DNA from: Saccoglossus kowalevskii
Lineage: Eukaryota > Hemichordata > Enteropneusta > Harrimaniidae
Reading direction: 5' to 3'
Assembly: GCF_000003605.2 (NCBI RefSeq)
Contig: NW_003143808.1
Location: 274,609 to 297,411, forward strand
Length of the DNA: 22,803 bases
Shown here: positions 1 through 9,200 of the stretch, piece by piece
Position numbering within the stretch: the stretch's first letter is position 1
How the letters are laid out: each line of letters opens with the position of its first letter
Program-made: the position numbers and the translations under genes
Notes under the pieces: generated by a model
Told to the model about the DNA's origin: nothing
Database searches by the model: none
Seen by the model: the letters and a program-made list of their open reading frames with translations, nothing else

Positions 1-430
1 CTGTGAATGACATACCTTAACTTCGTGGTGATCTAAACAATTGTAACACAGTTACGCTTCACATAGCCCAAGCAGTCATTACAGGACGGTATAGTTTGAC
101 AGTTCAGTTGGTCGATCGATGGGTAGATTCATTTGACGATTCAGCATTTCGGTGAGTTGGAGTCAGTAAATTCAATACATGACTAGCGGTGTATACAGGT
201 TTTTCGGACCGGTTCGGGTAGCGGGGTTTAGGATGCGTTGAACCGCGTTGCTTGGACGAGCGTTTTGCCAAGTATTAGAGGTAGCGACCGAGTTGAAAGT
301 ACGTTATCATGTCCGACACTCAATACATGTATTTTTTGTAGCATTGCTTTGTTGAGAGAATCTAGTGTCCAATTTTGGTCACCTTTGGAACGTGTCATTT
401 ATTGTAAAATAAGCAACTGGAAGTTTTGAT
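1..430. other. Non-coding stretch, nothing identified
   Basis: No reading frame here resembles a known protein. The one open frame of 63 codons on the + strand (238-429) has no recognisable domain and no codon pattern that supports it. The base composition is less AT-rich than the rest of the window, which fits repeat-derived sequence, but I cannot name the repeat. Confidence 0.4.
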
Positions 431-645
431 AACAATACTGAAATTAATAGTATATCGTACTGTTGTTCATCTTGACCGAGACTTTATAATTCTCTCACTG
501 TAGATTCGATTTCGTCGTGGAATTCTCTCAGGCTGACTGCATTATAATTCGGAGGTGCTCGGGACCACAGGAATGACACGGTTTAATAATTTCCTGGGAA
601 TGACCATTGTCGCATATGACTTGTTTACCACTTCCGTGTGACTGA

Positions 646-658
646 GAATGTTCTAGAA
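646..658. promoter_or_regulatory. Perfect heat-shock element, distal copy
   Basis: The 13 bases are GAA-TG-TTC-TA-GAA, three alternating inverted 5-bp units with exact spacing, the binding site expected for an HSF1 trimer. A second perfect copy lies 62 bp downstream and a TATA box follows, so the site sits in a promoter-like context on the + strand. Its activity is inferred. Confidence 0.6.
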
Positions 659-707
659 CCGTACTGTGTCTGGGTGGAATTTTTAGAAGTTGGTTGAATA
701 GGTAATG

Positions 708-720
708 GAACATTCTAGAA
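708..720. promoter_or_regulatory. Perfect heat-shock element, proximal copy
   Basis: The sequence is GAA-CA-TTC-TA-GAA, again three perfectly spaced units. It lies about 65 bp upstream of the TATA box at 786-793, the distance usual for proximal heat-shock elements in animal hsp promoters. Having two perfect elements this close together is unlikely by chance in AT-rich DNA. Confidence 0.62.
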
Positions 721-785
721 ATTTGTAGTAAGTTCCAGACTCATTATGTATGCTGATGTAATGGTCTATTTATAGACAGTGTGGG

Positions 786-793
786 TATATATA
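786..793 (+). promoter_or_regulatory. TATA box of a promoter-like module
   Basis: TATATATA followed by a purine-rich stretch, downstream of two perfect heat-shock elements. Transcription would start near 815-825 and run right. The next coding-like sequence to the right is a BEL/Pao Gag fragment on the opposite strand, so no partner gene is visible. The block about 460-1010 may be the LTR of a retroelement (promoter, leader, no long frame) or a displaced hsp promoter. I could not place LTR ends or a target-site duplication. Confidence 0.45.
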
Positions 794-1024
794 GGGGAGT
801 TGTTCAGCACTGAGATCAGATCGGAGATCTCGTTGAATTGTATTGGAGTTTAGGTATCTGGTTATTGGAGTGGTGGAGTTTTACCGCGTTATTGTACTTG
901 ATGTCTGCAGAGTATAATTATACCAGTACCAGTTGAAACCTCATCTCTTGGCTCCGTGTTCGTATTTTATCATCGCCGCCAGGGAAGTCTTTTTGTTACT
1001 GTTGCCATTTTGGTATTTGAACCA

Positions 1025-1318
1025 TCACACCTGTGCTATACCAATTACGGTAATATTACGTTGCGTGTGACAACCATCTCTTTTGTTGAACAGGTTGAGT
1101 CCTAGTTTGTAATTGTCAGCAGATGTAGGAAAGTCATCTATTAATCTTTTAGCCTCGCCGTCCACAAAGCTACGGAGGTAGGTGAACTTATGATTGTCAG
1201 ATATTTTGTATATATCAATGTGGGAACAACACGCATGAATTGGTAAAAGAATAAACTCAAAATGGAGACAACAACGTAAAGACATTAAATATAAACACTC
1301 AAAATGAGTCTTATTCAC
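1025..1318 (-). pseudogene. BEL/Pao retrotransposon Gag fragment (DUF1759-like)
   Basis: The 97-codon frame matches the conserved core of BEL/Pao Gag (DUF1759) from about residue 30 on. It has the IH...DIYKIS stretch, then HKFTYLRSFVDGEAKRL, then SADNYKLGLNLFNKR, close to the family pattern 'KF.YL...l.GeA...i......nY..a...L..rfG'. The usual 'rfG' reads RDG here. The frame ends after GIAQV, and no protease, reverse transcriptase or integrase follows on the minus strand, so this is an isolated piece. The N-terminal 25 residues look less like the family and may be degraded. It lies head-on to the heat-shock-type promoter module on the + strand. The family call comes from remembered motifs. Confidence 0.72.
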
Positions 1319-1420
1319 AACAAATAGTTGCGAATTGATAATGACCAGGTTTCCAGCTCAAAATGATATATCTGCCATTTGAATAGCTGAAAGAGATAAA
1401 AATGGGTATACTTAGATTAA

Positions 1421-1985
1421 AGCAATGAAGATAATATTTTTATCCTGTCAACGTTAATTGAGAAATATAGAGCCGCTAGAAAGAGATTATACGTTTGTTT
1501 TGTAGACTACAAAAAAACATTTGACTATGTTGACCGAGCTAGTTTATTTTTAAAGCTTGTTAGAGTATGCTTTAGTTGTAAAATAGTCAATCTTTTGCAG
1601 AGTATGTACATCGTGGTTAAATATTGTGTAAAATTACCGCATGGTTACACAAAAACATTTACATCTGAGATTGGGGTACAAAAGGGGGCATATTAAGCCC
1701 AATTTTATTTGCATTTTTTCTAAACGATTTAGAAAGGGATTTGAATAAAGTACCATTTGATGGGGTTGAATTGGATGATTATCCACTAACATGTCTTTTG
1801 TATGCCGACGGCACGGTTATTGTATCTGATAGTGCTTCGGGTTTACAGTTACTTGCCAGATTTCAATTTTATTGTTATACCTGGAAAATGTTTGTAAACA
1901 CCACTAAAACTGAAATTATTATCTTCAATAAGGATATTGTTGACTGTGATGACGATAACTTGGATTTTAAATTATTTGGAAATCA
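1421..1985 (+). pseudogene. LINE reverse transcriptase domain, frameshifted
   Basis: From 1421 the frame reads NIFILSTLIEKYR and then LYVCFVDYKKTFDYVDRASL, the first catalytic motif (usual F.DykkAFD). Motif B follows as GVQKGA then LSP, but one base is missing between them, so a TAA (1694-1696) appears in the first frame and LSP is read in the next one (1696 on). The catalytic box reads YADG (1801-1812) instead of YADD, so the second catalytic aspartate is lost. The downstream VNTTKTEIIIF fits the usual 'vN..Kt.i..f'. A further frame change near 1980 leads into the C-terminal frame. This copy cannot encode an active enzyme. Confidence 0.88.
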
Positions 1986-3037
1986 AAATGGATATTGTTG
2001 TAAATTATACATATCTAGGCGTTGTCTTTGCCGAAAATGGTTCATTTAAGTTGACATGTGCAATTCTGGCCGGAAAAGCTTCAAAGGCAGCGTACGTGGT
2101 CAGTGAAGGAATTGGTAACGAGATTTCACCAAAATTACTTCAAAATATATTTGACTCGAAAATTAAACCAATTTTAAACTATGGAGCTATAGGCTATGGA
2201 GTTATAGGAAATCTATATTGTAAACCAATTGAAGATGTTCAGTTAAAGTGGTGTAAATATATATTATATATATTAGGTATGGGTCAAAATACAACCAACA
2301 ATGCAGTTATGGGTGAACTCGGACAATATCCACTTAGTATTGGCAGAAATATAATCCGTATTAAATTTTGGAAACGTATTCTGAAAATGTCATCTAATCG
2401 ACTCGTTTACAAAGCCTATAGAGAGTCTGAAAAATTGGCACAGATAGGAAAGCCATGTTTTGCTTTAGCTATTAAGAAATTATTAATTAAACACAATATG
2501 CATAATATTTGGGAGAATAGGTTTGCCTCCCAAATTACCGATGAAACAACGTTGTTAATTGGAAAGAAAGAGAGAGATTGTTATTTCAAAAGATGGACAG
2601 ATGCGTTATTTGACGATGTTCGTAGATCCCCAAACAGTAGAAATAAGTTACGAACGTTTCGCCAATTTAAAACAAATATTTTTTATGAGAATTATTTGGA
2701 TATCGTTTGTGTTTCCCTGTACAGACAAGCTTTAACTAAACTCCGGTGCTCTAATCATAAGTTACACATTGAGATCGGAAGATATTATGGAACTCCAGTG
2801 GAAAATAGAACTTGCCAAATATGTATAGATGCTGTTGAAGATGAAACTCATTTTCTGGTAGTTTGTCCAGCGTTCGAAAACCGCTTTTTGGTCGAATTAA
2901 CCGCATTGAACCACAATTCGAGTTTCGTTCGCCTATCAGTAAACTTACATATATTTTTCCTCAGGATAACCATGAAATCATCCAAATTCTTGCAAGATTT
3001 GTATACACAGCTTTTCAGATTGGATATAATTTGTTAG
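1985..3037 (+). pseudogene. LINE ORF2 C-terminal region with CCHC zinc knuckle
   Basis: A long open frame of about 350 codons. It begins with NYTYLGVVFAENGSF, the 'YLG..f...G.f' segment just after the reverse transcriptase domain. It continues with KIKPILNYGAIGYG, VMGELGQYPLSI and FWKRIL, all typical of the thumb and connection region of these LINEs. Near the end, KLRCSNHKLHIEIGRY precedes a zinc knuckle of the form C-x2-C-x8-H-x4-C (CQIC ... DETHFLVVC, about 2812-2868). A stop at 3035-3037 is likely the natural end. That the frame stayed open here but broke upstream suggests a fairly young insertion. Confidence 0.88.
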
Positions 3038-3057
3038 GGTGAGTTCTCCAATAGATG

Positions 3058-3088
3058 AGTTGTGTATGTGTATGTGTGTGTATATGTA

Positions 3089-3162
<74 letters not shown>
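3058..3162. repeat. Compound microsatellite (TG/TA)n, pure (TA)34
   Basis: A TG/TATG-rich start passes into an uninterrupted run of 34 TA units at 3095-3162. It lies inside the LINE 3' UTR, between the ORF2 stop and the A-rich tail, so it expanded after or during insertion. Length is probably polymorphic and may be misassembled. Confidence 0.95.
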
Positions 3163-3165
<3 letters not shown>

Positions 3166-3221
3166 CTCCCAGGTTAGTGGGGTATATTTCTTTAGAGAAA
3201 TGGAAATAAATAATAATAATT

Positions 3222-3914
3222 AAACACATCAACTGTGTTTCACAAAATATCTATCTGAAAATCAATACAATTATTATTATTTTGTTTCCTTCTTATTTAC
3301 CAAAATATACTTCAATATTACGTATTTTTTATGTAGGATAAAGTTCATCGATATAAACTAGGCCATTTAATATGTATGAATAATTATGATGACATACCCA
3401 TATCAATAGACCCATATTATCTGACATAATTGTATTTTCATAGCTAAGACTGGCATAATAGTCTATGAAAGTTGTCCTATTGGCCTTTTCATGCACATGC
3501 AGAAAACATATAATTAGACACCAAAATTGTCAAAATTGAATCATTATGACAGATTTTATGAATTTGACCCTTCACGAAAAGTGTGTTGACATTTTAACAT
3601 TTTCGATAATTGTGATGTAACGCAAGGTCAAAGCTGAGTCAAACTATATATTTTTGAACTCAACTCGTCAAGACGAGAAGATTGATTGGACCATTTTTGA
3701 ATTTTGACCCAAAAATGGGGGGTTTGTGACCCAAAAATGATTTTTAATTTTGGCATCGCCCCTGACGTGAAACTTACTATATAAGGACTTGATTTAGCAA
3801 AGATGCCTGCTTGTAACAAACAATACCGAAACAAATTTTATTTGAGCACTGTCTGAACTGATTCTTCCAAGAACGAGGCACTTGTGAATATAAGTTGCTG
3901 TTTAATAACATTAA
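3222..3914. other. AT-rich intergenic stretch with one short direct repeat
   Basis: No coding signal is visible. The 12-mer GACCCAAAAATG occurs twice in the same orientation (3706-3717 and 3728-3739). The part around 3640-3800 looks repeat-derived, but I cannot assign it to a family. Confidence 0.4.
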
Positions 3915-3952
3915 TTAATGGGAAATCAATTCATGAATCATCTTGTTTACTA

Positions 3953-4002
3953 CCGGTAACACCTGAGCGGAGCGAAACAACAACTCGGCGCAGTCAACAA
4001 CG
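3953..4002 (+). repeat. Left inverted repeat of the candidate transposon
   Basis: This 50-base segment matches the reverse complement of 8538-8587 at 42 positions, beginning with an identical 15 bases (CCGGTAACACCTGAG). It is GC-richer than its surroundings. Similarity fades inward after CAACG and continues weakly outward to about 3915. Confidence 0.8.
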
Positions 4003-4170
4003 ACGTTTACAGTGGGTGTAAAGTAATAATATTAATGATTGTTTCCCCGATAAGCACCGCGTGATATTTACAGTTGTGACAATGTATGTTTCTGTTTATT
4101 TAAAACTAGTGTTCGATTTCAAATGTTATTGGCGCTAATATTGCCTAGCGTTGTAATTAGCAAAGGATCA

Positions 4171-5293
4171 ATGCAAACCAAAACCCAATCGTAGAAATGC
4201 AGGTGAATCAGCTTGGGTGAGAATATCGTTCTGGCAAACCTGTCAGGGAAGACCTTGTTCTCTCCTAATGAATGACGTCAGTGAAAACGGGGGTGACAAG
4301 TCAAGTGGTTATATTCATGGAGGAGTGGTACAGCGCACTGCCGAAAAGTTTTCCAGGTATAGTGTAAAACGAATTTGGAACCGTTACGTCGAAAATGGTA
4401 CATGTAAAGCAGCAGTACGAGAAACGGTATAGCGAAAGAAGCTCATTGAGAATGACCTCGCCTACTTGGAAAGCCTGAAGACAGACGAACCTTCCATAAC
4501 GTATGAAGAAAATAAAACAACAATTTGAACAGTTTTCACCAACTGCAGTGTCAAAGATGACGATATTGCGCGCAGTGAAGATTGCTTTCACAGGTGGAAA
4601 GTGGACGTACAAGCGATATCTGAGATTCTCATTAACAAATTTACACCATGCATTATCAGTCCATGGCGACTGAAGTTTATAGACGAAAGCGGTTTTAGGG
4701 TTCCCACTGCTGCGAATCCTAATTATGGACATGCTTTGGTGGGATAGCGATGTGTACAATTTGCTCGGTACGACCCCAATCCTAATATTACATTAAACTT
4801 GCTAATATGATTTCATGGGTGACTCAAATTGAAGTCCTTGATTGAACTTCAAATTCGATGCACTTTGCAGACTTCATATGGCAGTGCGTAAAGATAGTTG
4901 ACTGGTACGGTGTACCCGCCCTCCAACCGGGTGACTTTCTAGTGCTCGACAACGCACCAATCCATTACAATGAGATTGCACAAAGACTCAATATGTGGCT
5001 TAATACACAGGGAATAGAAGTCATTTTCACGCCAACCTACTCGCCTGAATTTAACCTAGCTGAATTTTGCTTCGGCAAAGTGAAAAAAACACCCTCACTA
5101 TCTATACTTGCATACCACAACTTGGGCATTGCTATTTATTCCGCTGTGGAAGAGGTGTCCGGTGCAGATGTACTCGGATTTGTTTAAGCAACCGGATATG
5201 TTTTTGTTCAGTGAAACTTTTGTTTGTTTTAGGGGTTCGGCAATTGGGCAATTAGAGTTTTTTCAGTATCTGTGCGATTTATTATGTGTGTAG
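4171..5293 (+). pseudogene. Tc1/IS630-like DDE transposase (DD37E), decayed
   Basis: Pieces of one transposase read in order but in shifting frames. The N-terminal DNA-binding part is at about 4185-4430 (RTAEKFSRYSVKRIWNRY, a helix-turn-helix of the type seen in Tc1/paired-like transposases). The linker is at about 4430-4620. The first catalytic aspartate is in FIDESGFRVP (codon 4682-4684), followed by NPNYGHALVG and a TAG stop. The second aspartate is in LVLDNAPIH (4948-4950). The catalytic glutamate is in SPEFNLAEF (5062-5064). Exactly 37 codons separate the last two, hence DD37E. All three catalytic residues survive, but several frameshifts and stops break the gene. A possible start ATG is at 4171, one base out of frame with the following codons. 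The frame ends near 5293. Confidence 0.85.
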
Positions 5294-6660
5294 ATTTTGT
5301 TATTCCCTGAATTCAATACGTCCTATAATTTCCATCGGTCCATTCTTGAATGTTGTGTTGAATAGTTTCCATGTGTGCAACATTATAAGCAGGGCTGATA
5401 ATAACAAACATTTCGTAGAACATATTTTTATTGTATACACTAATAAAGTACAGCTATAGTTATTTCAGAAACAAACGTTTGCCTGGAAGCCGTTTTTGTA
5501 TGTGATATGTTCACACAGTATGTTGTCAAGAAAACAAATTTGACAAATAAATGATCATGTTAAAACGTCACATTATTAATGAAATGACTGTTTTTGCTAA
5601 ATTCGGCGATTGTTTCCTCAGTGAAAAATGTTATTGATAGTCATCGAGTCGATAATAATGTCCAAAGGTAGCCCATATATAAAACTAAATGTAGCCCAGT
5701 GACAGCAATTATTGATGTCGTTATAATAATACAGAAATTGGATTAACAAAACTGATAGGTCATACCCATTCCATATGAGTGCTGGCATGTGAGAAAGAGG
5801 AGAAAAACTACCCCTGAACATTTTTTTTTTTAAATGAATAAAATAAATGATTTGAAGGAAAAAGTCAATGAAGGCCTATTCTTTGAATTTTAATGGGGCG
5901 CGAGGGTGTTTTAATAAAAAAAAAACATTATTGCCTTCATTTAATTTAGTGTATTGTTTTGGCATTGTGAGTATGAGTTCTAATCTATATCTATATAACT
6001 TCAACACAAAGCAAATTGACAACAGGTTGAACACAGTGAATCATGTACTAAGTATTAATAATTTAAATAATGCGCTGTCCGTACAAAATAGTGGTATGAT
6101 GATACGGGATGATTTCATGTCCGAATTGTTAATGTTCATCTGGTGGTGGTGGTGGTGGTTGTGGTATCGGTAGCGGTGACGGTGGTCTAGCCGGAAGCGG
6201 AGGGGGCTGTGATAGGTATTTTTGATGTTTCGAAACCTTTCACTTAGGTAACCGGGATTCGATTATTCCCCACGTTGGACTCACAAAAACACTCGCAGAA
6301 GCTCAATTCGTGTCACATTCGATTCTCTGACTGACTCGTGCTTCCCTTCCCGAGACAGCTTCAAATCACTTTTATTACTTGTCAACCATTAGCCAATTGC
6401 AATAGAGTGTCAGTAACTTTGAGGCGTTGTCTCTAAACAAACAGCCAATCACCAAGTTTTACACATCATAATACAATTGATTAATAGTGTCAACGTCAGT
6501 TTATATTTATGGGCGCTAATGGTCTTGCAATAACATTCCACAGTTGACATCAATTTACATCATTAGTTCTGGACTACGACCAAGGTACCGCATAAGCTTG
6601 AAATCGCAAACTCATGAAAATATGTCGACTGATCTCAACCAGTCCCGTCATCTGGCCTCA
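5294..6660. other. Spacer between the two convergent genes
   Basis: Between the 3' ends of the transposase and the PB1 protein there is about 1.4 kb without coding signal. It is AT-rich to about 6130, has a TGG repeat at 6141-6158, and is more balanced in composition from 6180 on. A 101-codon open frame at 5868-6173 ends in a run of tryptophans from the TGG repeat and is not credible as a gene. Confidence 0.45.
6141..6158. repeat. (TGG)6 microsatellite
   Basis: Six perfect TGG units followed by imperfect ones up to about 6166. It lies in the spacer of the candidate transposon. Confidence 0.9.
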
Positions 6661-8262
6661 TCATTTAACCTTTTCAGTAGATGTCATGGCAACCACCATT
6701 AAGCCGAAATATAAATCATGATAGGACACAGAAGGTTGAACTGTCGGCAATAGTGGCTGCACATATCGTAGCTGTGGTTGAACTTGTAATGGTTGTGGTT
6801 GATCAGGAGATGGCACTGAATGATTATGTAGCGGGTACACTTGGGGGTACTACATGTGTTAGCACATGGATAATAGCCGTACATGTTTGCATTCATACCA
6901 GGCATATAAGGATACGAGTATTGGTAGTACTGGGACCACGGAGAATAGACATTTTGTGGTGATGTCATCGCGGTGGGCATCATATGTGTGGATTGAAACG
7001 AACTACTAAGCTGTAGAACTTGTTGAATTTGTTTTTCTTCCTCATAGCTGGTTTGAGGATAAAGTTCAGAATGAGTACTGCTAATTTTATTCTGATCCTT
7101 TTTTAGTTTTCAGTAAATCATGGTCCAGACAAAAAATGACTAGGTGTTTTTTCAGAGACCTTTAATTTGTATTCTGCGGTATTTTCTAAACGTTCGCGAA
7201 CTCTGTCTTTTGGTTTCACGGATTTGCCATTTTGTAAGTGAACGAGTTCATAATCAGAAATTATACTAGGGAATCCACGATATTCCTGTTTTATTTGCTT
7301 TGGTACTTTGCCGTGATAATGTTCGTTCAAAATTCTGGCATGTTTGTTTATTAACCACTGCTTAGGTGTATCGCCGGTTACTATTGATCAACCAACTTTC
7401 GATTTGCCGCTCGAATGTAGACAAAAACTTATTCTTCGTGTTTATCTTCTGCTGAAGTTCGAGCTCTTTCGTCTTCATATTTTTCGACAGATCGTCACGC
7501 TGTTTACCTAGGCTAATCAATGTAGTTTTCTCCGTGGCATGGTCGGGGTGGTTGATGTCCCCACAAATTTCTGCTGAACAACAGATTTCGTATGGACAAT
7601 TTCGAGAGTATGAAAGTCACTAAGATGACATTTTCCGCAGCGTTTTTTCTTTGAACCTTCGGGTACACATTTGGCATGTTTGTCATTTTGGTCACAGATC
7701 TGGGTTTGAACTGCTGCCAGTTCTACTTTCATATCATTCAATTCTGTTTCTTTCATTTTGATTGCTGGCTCGAGCGGTGATTGGTAAACAAAATGCTCGC
7801 GTTCATCAGGGTCACTTGATTCCTGTTCGTTGTTTTTTTCTCTGTATCATCCAATTTGTCATCACATTCAAACCTCTACCTTTTCGACACGCTAGTTTGC
7901 TCCCTGTAAACATGGGAACTGGCGTTGGGGCTGGTGAACACCCTTCAACGACAGACACCTTTATCCGCCTGTAATCGGCGCCGGCAACTGTCTTTTCACA
8001 GCGAAACAATTCCGCCATGTCCAGTTCATGATTGGAGAGTGTCATCGTGGTCCCTTCCTCATTTTTGTACTGGATCTGAAACTCTGAACATTGTAACTAA
8101 GGAACTTGCTCCTTGATATATTCGATGAACTCAACATGGCTGAACGTTTCCCTGCTGTAAATATGTCTTGATTTATTCCAATAATTTACTTGGATTTGAT
8201 ATACATGGTCAGAATTGAACGTCTCGACCTCGACCTGAAATCTGTTTCGGTTGATTATTGTA
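6661..8262 (-). pseudogene. Decayed intronless PB1-domain protein with coiled-coil, Cys motif and Q/P/Y-rich tail
   Basis: Reading leftward, one protein can be followed through several frames. (1) About 8255-7960: a PB1-like domain with HIYSRETFSHVEFIEYIKEQ, then YKNEEGTTMTLSNHELDMAE, matching the OPCA pattern 'Y.DedGd.v.l.sd.dL' except Asp to Asn; an in-frame TAG (8097-8099) splits it. (2) About 7810-7520: a short helical stretch (MKETELNDMKVELAAVQTQI) and a Cys/His cluster (KKKRCGKCHLSDFHT). (3) About 7545-7390: a charged, coiled-coil-like stretch (KTKELELQQKINTKNKF). (4) About 7370-7118: KQWLINKHARILNEHY, then KIQ-like basic sequence and SDYELVHLQNGKSVKPKDRV. (5) About 7080-6661: a tail rich in Tyr, Pro and Gln (SPDQPQPLQVQPQ), stop at 6661-6663. 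At least four frame changes occur. PB1 domains mediate protein-protein binding. The function of the whole is unknown. The lack of introns fits an element-borne or retrocopied gene. Confidence 0.6.
8097..8099 (-). other. In-frame TAG stop inside the PB1 domain
   Basis: The PB1 reading frame passes through this TAG without any shift: IKEQVP lies before it and LQCSEFQIQY directly after it in the same frame. This is a clear inactivating point mutation. Confidence 0.7.
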
Positions 8263-8299
8263 ATTCACAGGAGGGGCACACGCAACCCCATCAAACACA

Positions 8300-8415
8300 T
8301 TCTATGGTATGGTATGGTAATGAAGCATAAACTATGTTATGCTACAACAGTTTATGTATATAATGCTTCTAATCATTAATTCCTATTTTAGATTTGTAGA
8401 TTTGTAGATTTGACT
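8300..8415. repeat. Short tandem repeats (TATGG and GATTTGTA units)
   Basis: Near 8301-8320 a TATGG-type unit is repeated, and near 8390-8412 the unit GATTTGTA occurs in tandem. Both lie between the start of the PB1 protein and the right inverted repeat. Confidence 0.6.
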
Positions 8416-8537
8416 ACGTGTGCGATTTGTTAGCTGAGACTGAACTGCATTTAACAGCCCCTTTACTTGAAAATGGACTCGCCCGTGACGTCTGGATCAC
8501 GCCCACTCTAACAAATATTCCATCAGTCAAATGCAAA

Positions 8538-8587
8538 CATTGTTGACTGCGCGGAGTGTTCGTTTCTCCCCACTCAGGTGTTACCGG
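8538..8587 (-). repeat. Right inverted repeat of the candidate transposon
   Basis: The reverse complement of this stretch matches 3953-4002 at 42 of 50 positions. Inward of it the sequences differ. Outward, reading right, a CATGAAT match and an AT-rich ATTAAT block suggest the repeat continues to about 8620. Confidence 0.8.
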
Positions 8588-8619
8588 GAGTATTCATGTG
8601 CTGCGTCAGCCATATTAAT

Positions 8620-9200
8620 AATAGCTCCATAATACCAGTGCTATTTACGTCACGGAGTATTAGTAGCTGAGTATGTCAGTTCATGTGTTTGAACAACATA
8701 GCTGTTTTCACATTCACCAGATTTCAGGTATATTATTTGTTTGTTTAAATGCAGAAATATTTTTTATGTTATAATGATGAAAAAAATGGATTTGCCGAAT
8801 GTCTAATTTATCTTGTCCTATATATAGTTCAGAATATAATCTGTAATACAGTAGATTATCAAAACATCGTTCAGAACAAAACTGTGACCGTCTTCTTAAA
8901 TTTCAACATAGCCACTGTAAATATGCAAATATGTAATATATTAGCCTTCAGGGCACCTAGAAGATTTAGACTGTATTCCCATGTTTTTAAACCCCAGGGA
9001 TTTAACAAGACCGTAAAATATATGATACATCGCTCAGTGAACGTATATGCTTCTGTTTTTGAGGCACATTATTCAGAAAGATATGTTAAATCTTGTAATG
9101 TTTTTTATTCCATTCAGTTAGGACGATGGCATATTCCAGCACAACCGCACAGTTGAGTACAATTAATGGAGGTCGGCTTGCTTTCTTGAAACCACTGTTG
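8620..9200. other. Non-coding stretch with an unconvincing open frame
   Basis: A 135-codon open frame (8749-9156, +) is present, but its product has no recognisable domain, is rich in codons expected from AT-rich random sequence, and lies between two mobile-element-like remnants. I do not call it a gene. Confidence 0.4.

Larger units (their letters stand above)
1380..3221 (+). mobile_element. 5'-truncated non-LTR retrotransposon (LINE), decayed
   Basis: A Jockey/CR1/I-type LINE copy running left to right. It starts inside the reverse transcriptase domain, so the endonuclease and 5' end are missing. Frames cover reverse transcriptase (about 1421-1985), the C-terminal region with a CCHC knuckle (about 1985-3037) and a short 3' UTR that ends in an A-rich tail with AAT repeats (about 3205-3221). 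The left boundary is blurred: weakly matching codons with stops can be followed back to about 1380. I did not find a target-site duplication. Exact clade is uncertain. Confidence 0.85.
3915..8600. mobile_element. Candidate two-gene DNA transposon bounded by inverted repeats
   Basis: Left and right segments (3953-4002 and 8538-8587) are inverted copies of each other, matching at 42 of 50 positions without gaps, with weaker similarity further out (CATGAAT and an ATTA/TTAAT-rich end). Inside, a DD37E Tc1/IS630-like transposase runs rightward from about 170 bp inside the left repeat. A PB1-domain protein runs leftward from about 280 bp inside the right repeat. The two genes converge. Both are decayed. 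Because each gene starts just inside a repeat, the repeats could serve as ends and also carry the promoters. The alternative is two unrelated insertions of one short repeat in opposite orientation. The exact outer ends and the target duplication are not resolved. Confidence 0.45.

Noticed and set aside
2978-3232. 84-codon minus-strand frame with long Ile-Tyr repeats
   Set aside because: It is a translation of the (TA)n microsatellite.
5868-6173. 101-codon open frame ending in a run of tryptophans
   Set aside because: The tryptophans come from a TGG microsatellite and the rest is not protein-like.
6225-6285. tRNA B-box-like stretch (GGGATTCGATTATTCCC), possible tRNA-derived SINE
   Set aside because: No matching A box at the right distance, no cloverleaf and no A-rich tail.
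8749-9156. 135-codon open frame on the + strand
   Set aside because: No domain, no family resemblance, AT-driven composition, and no splice or promoter context.
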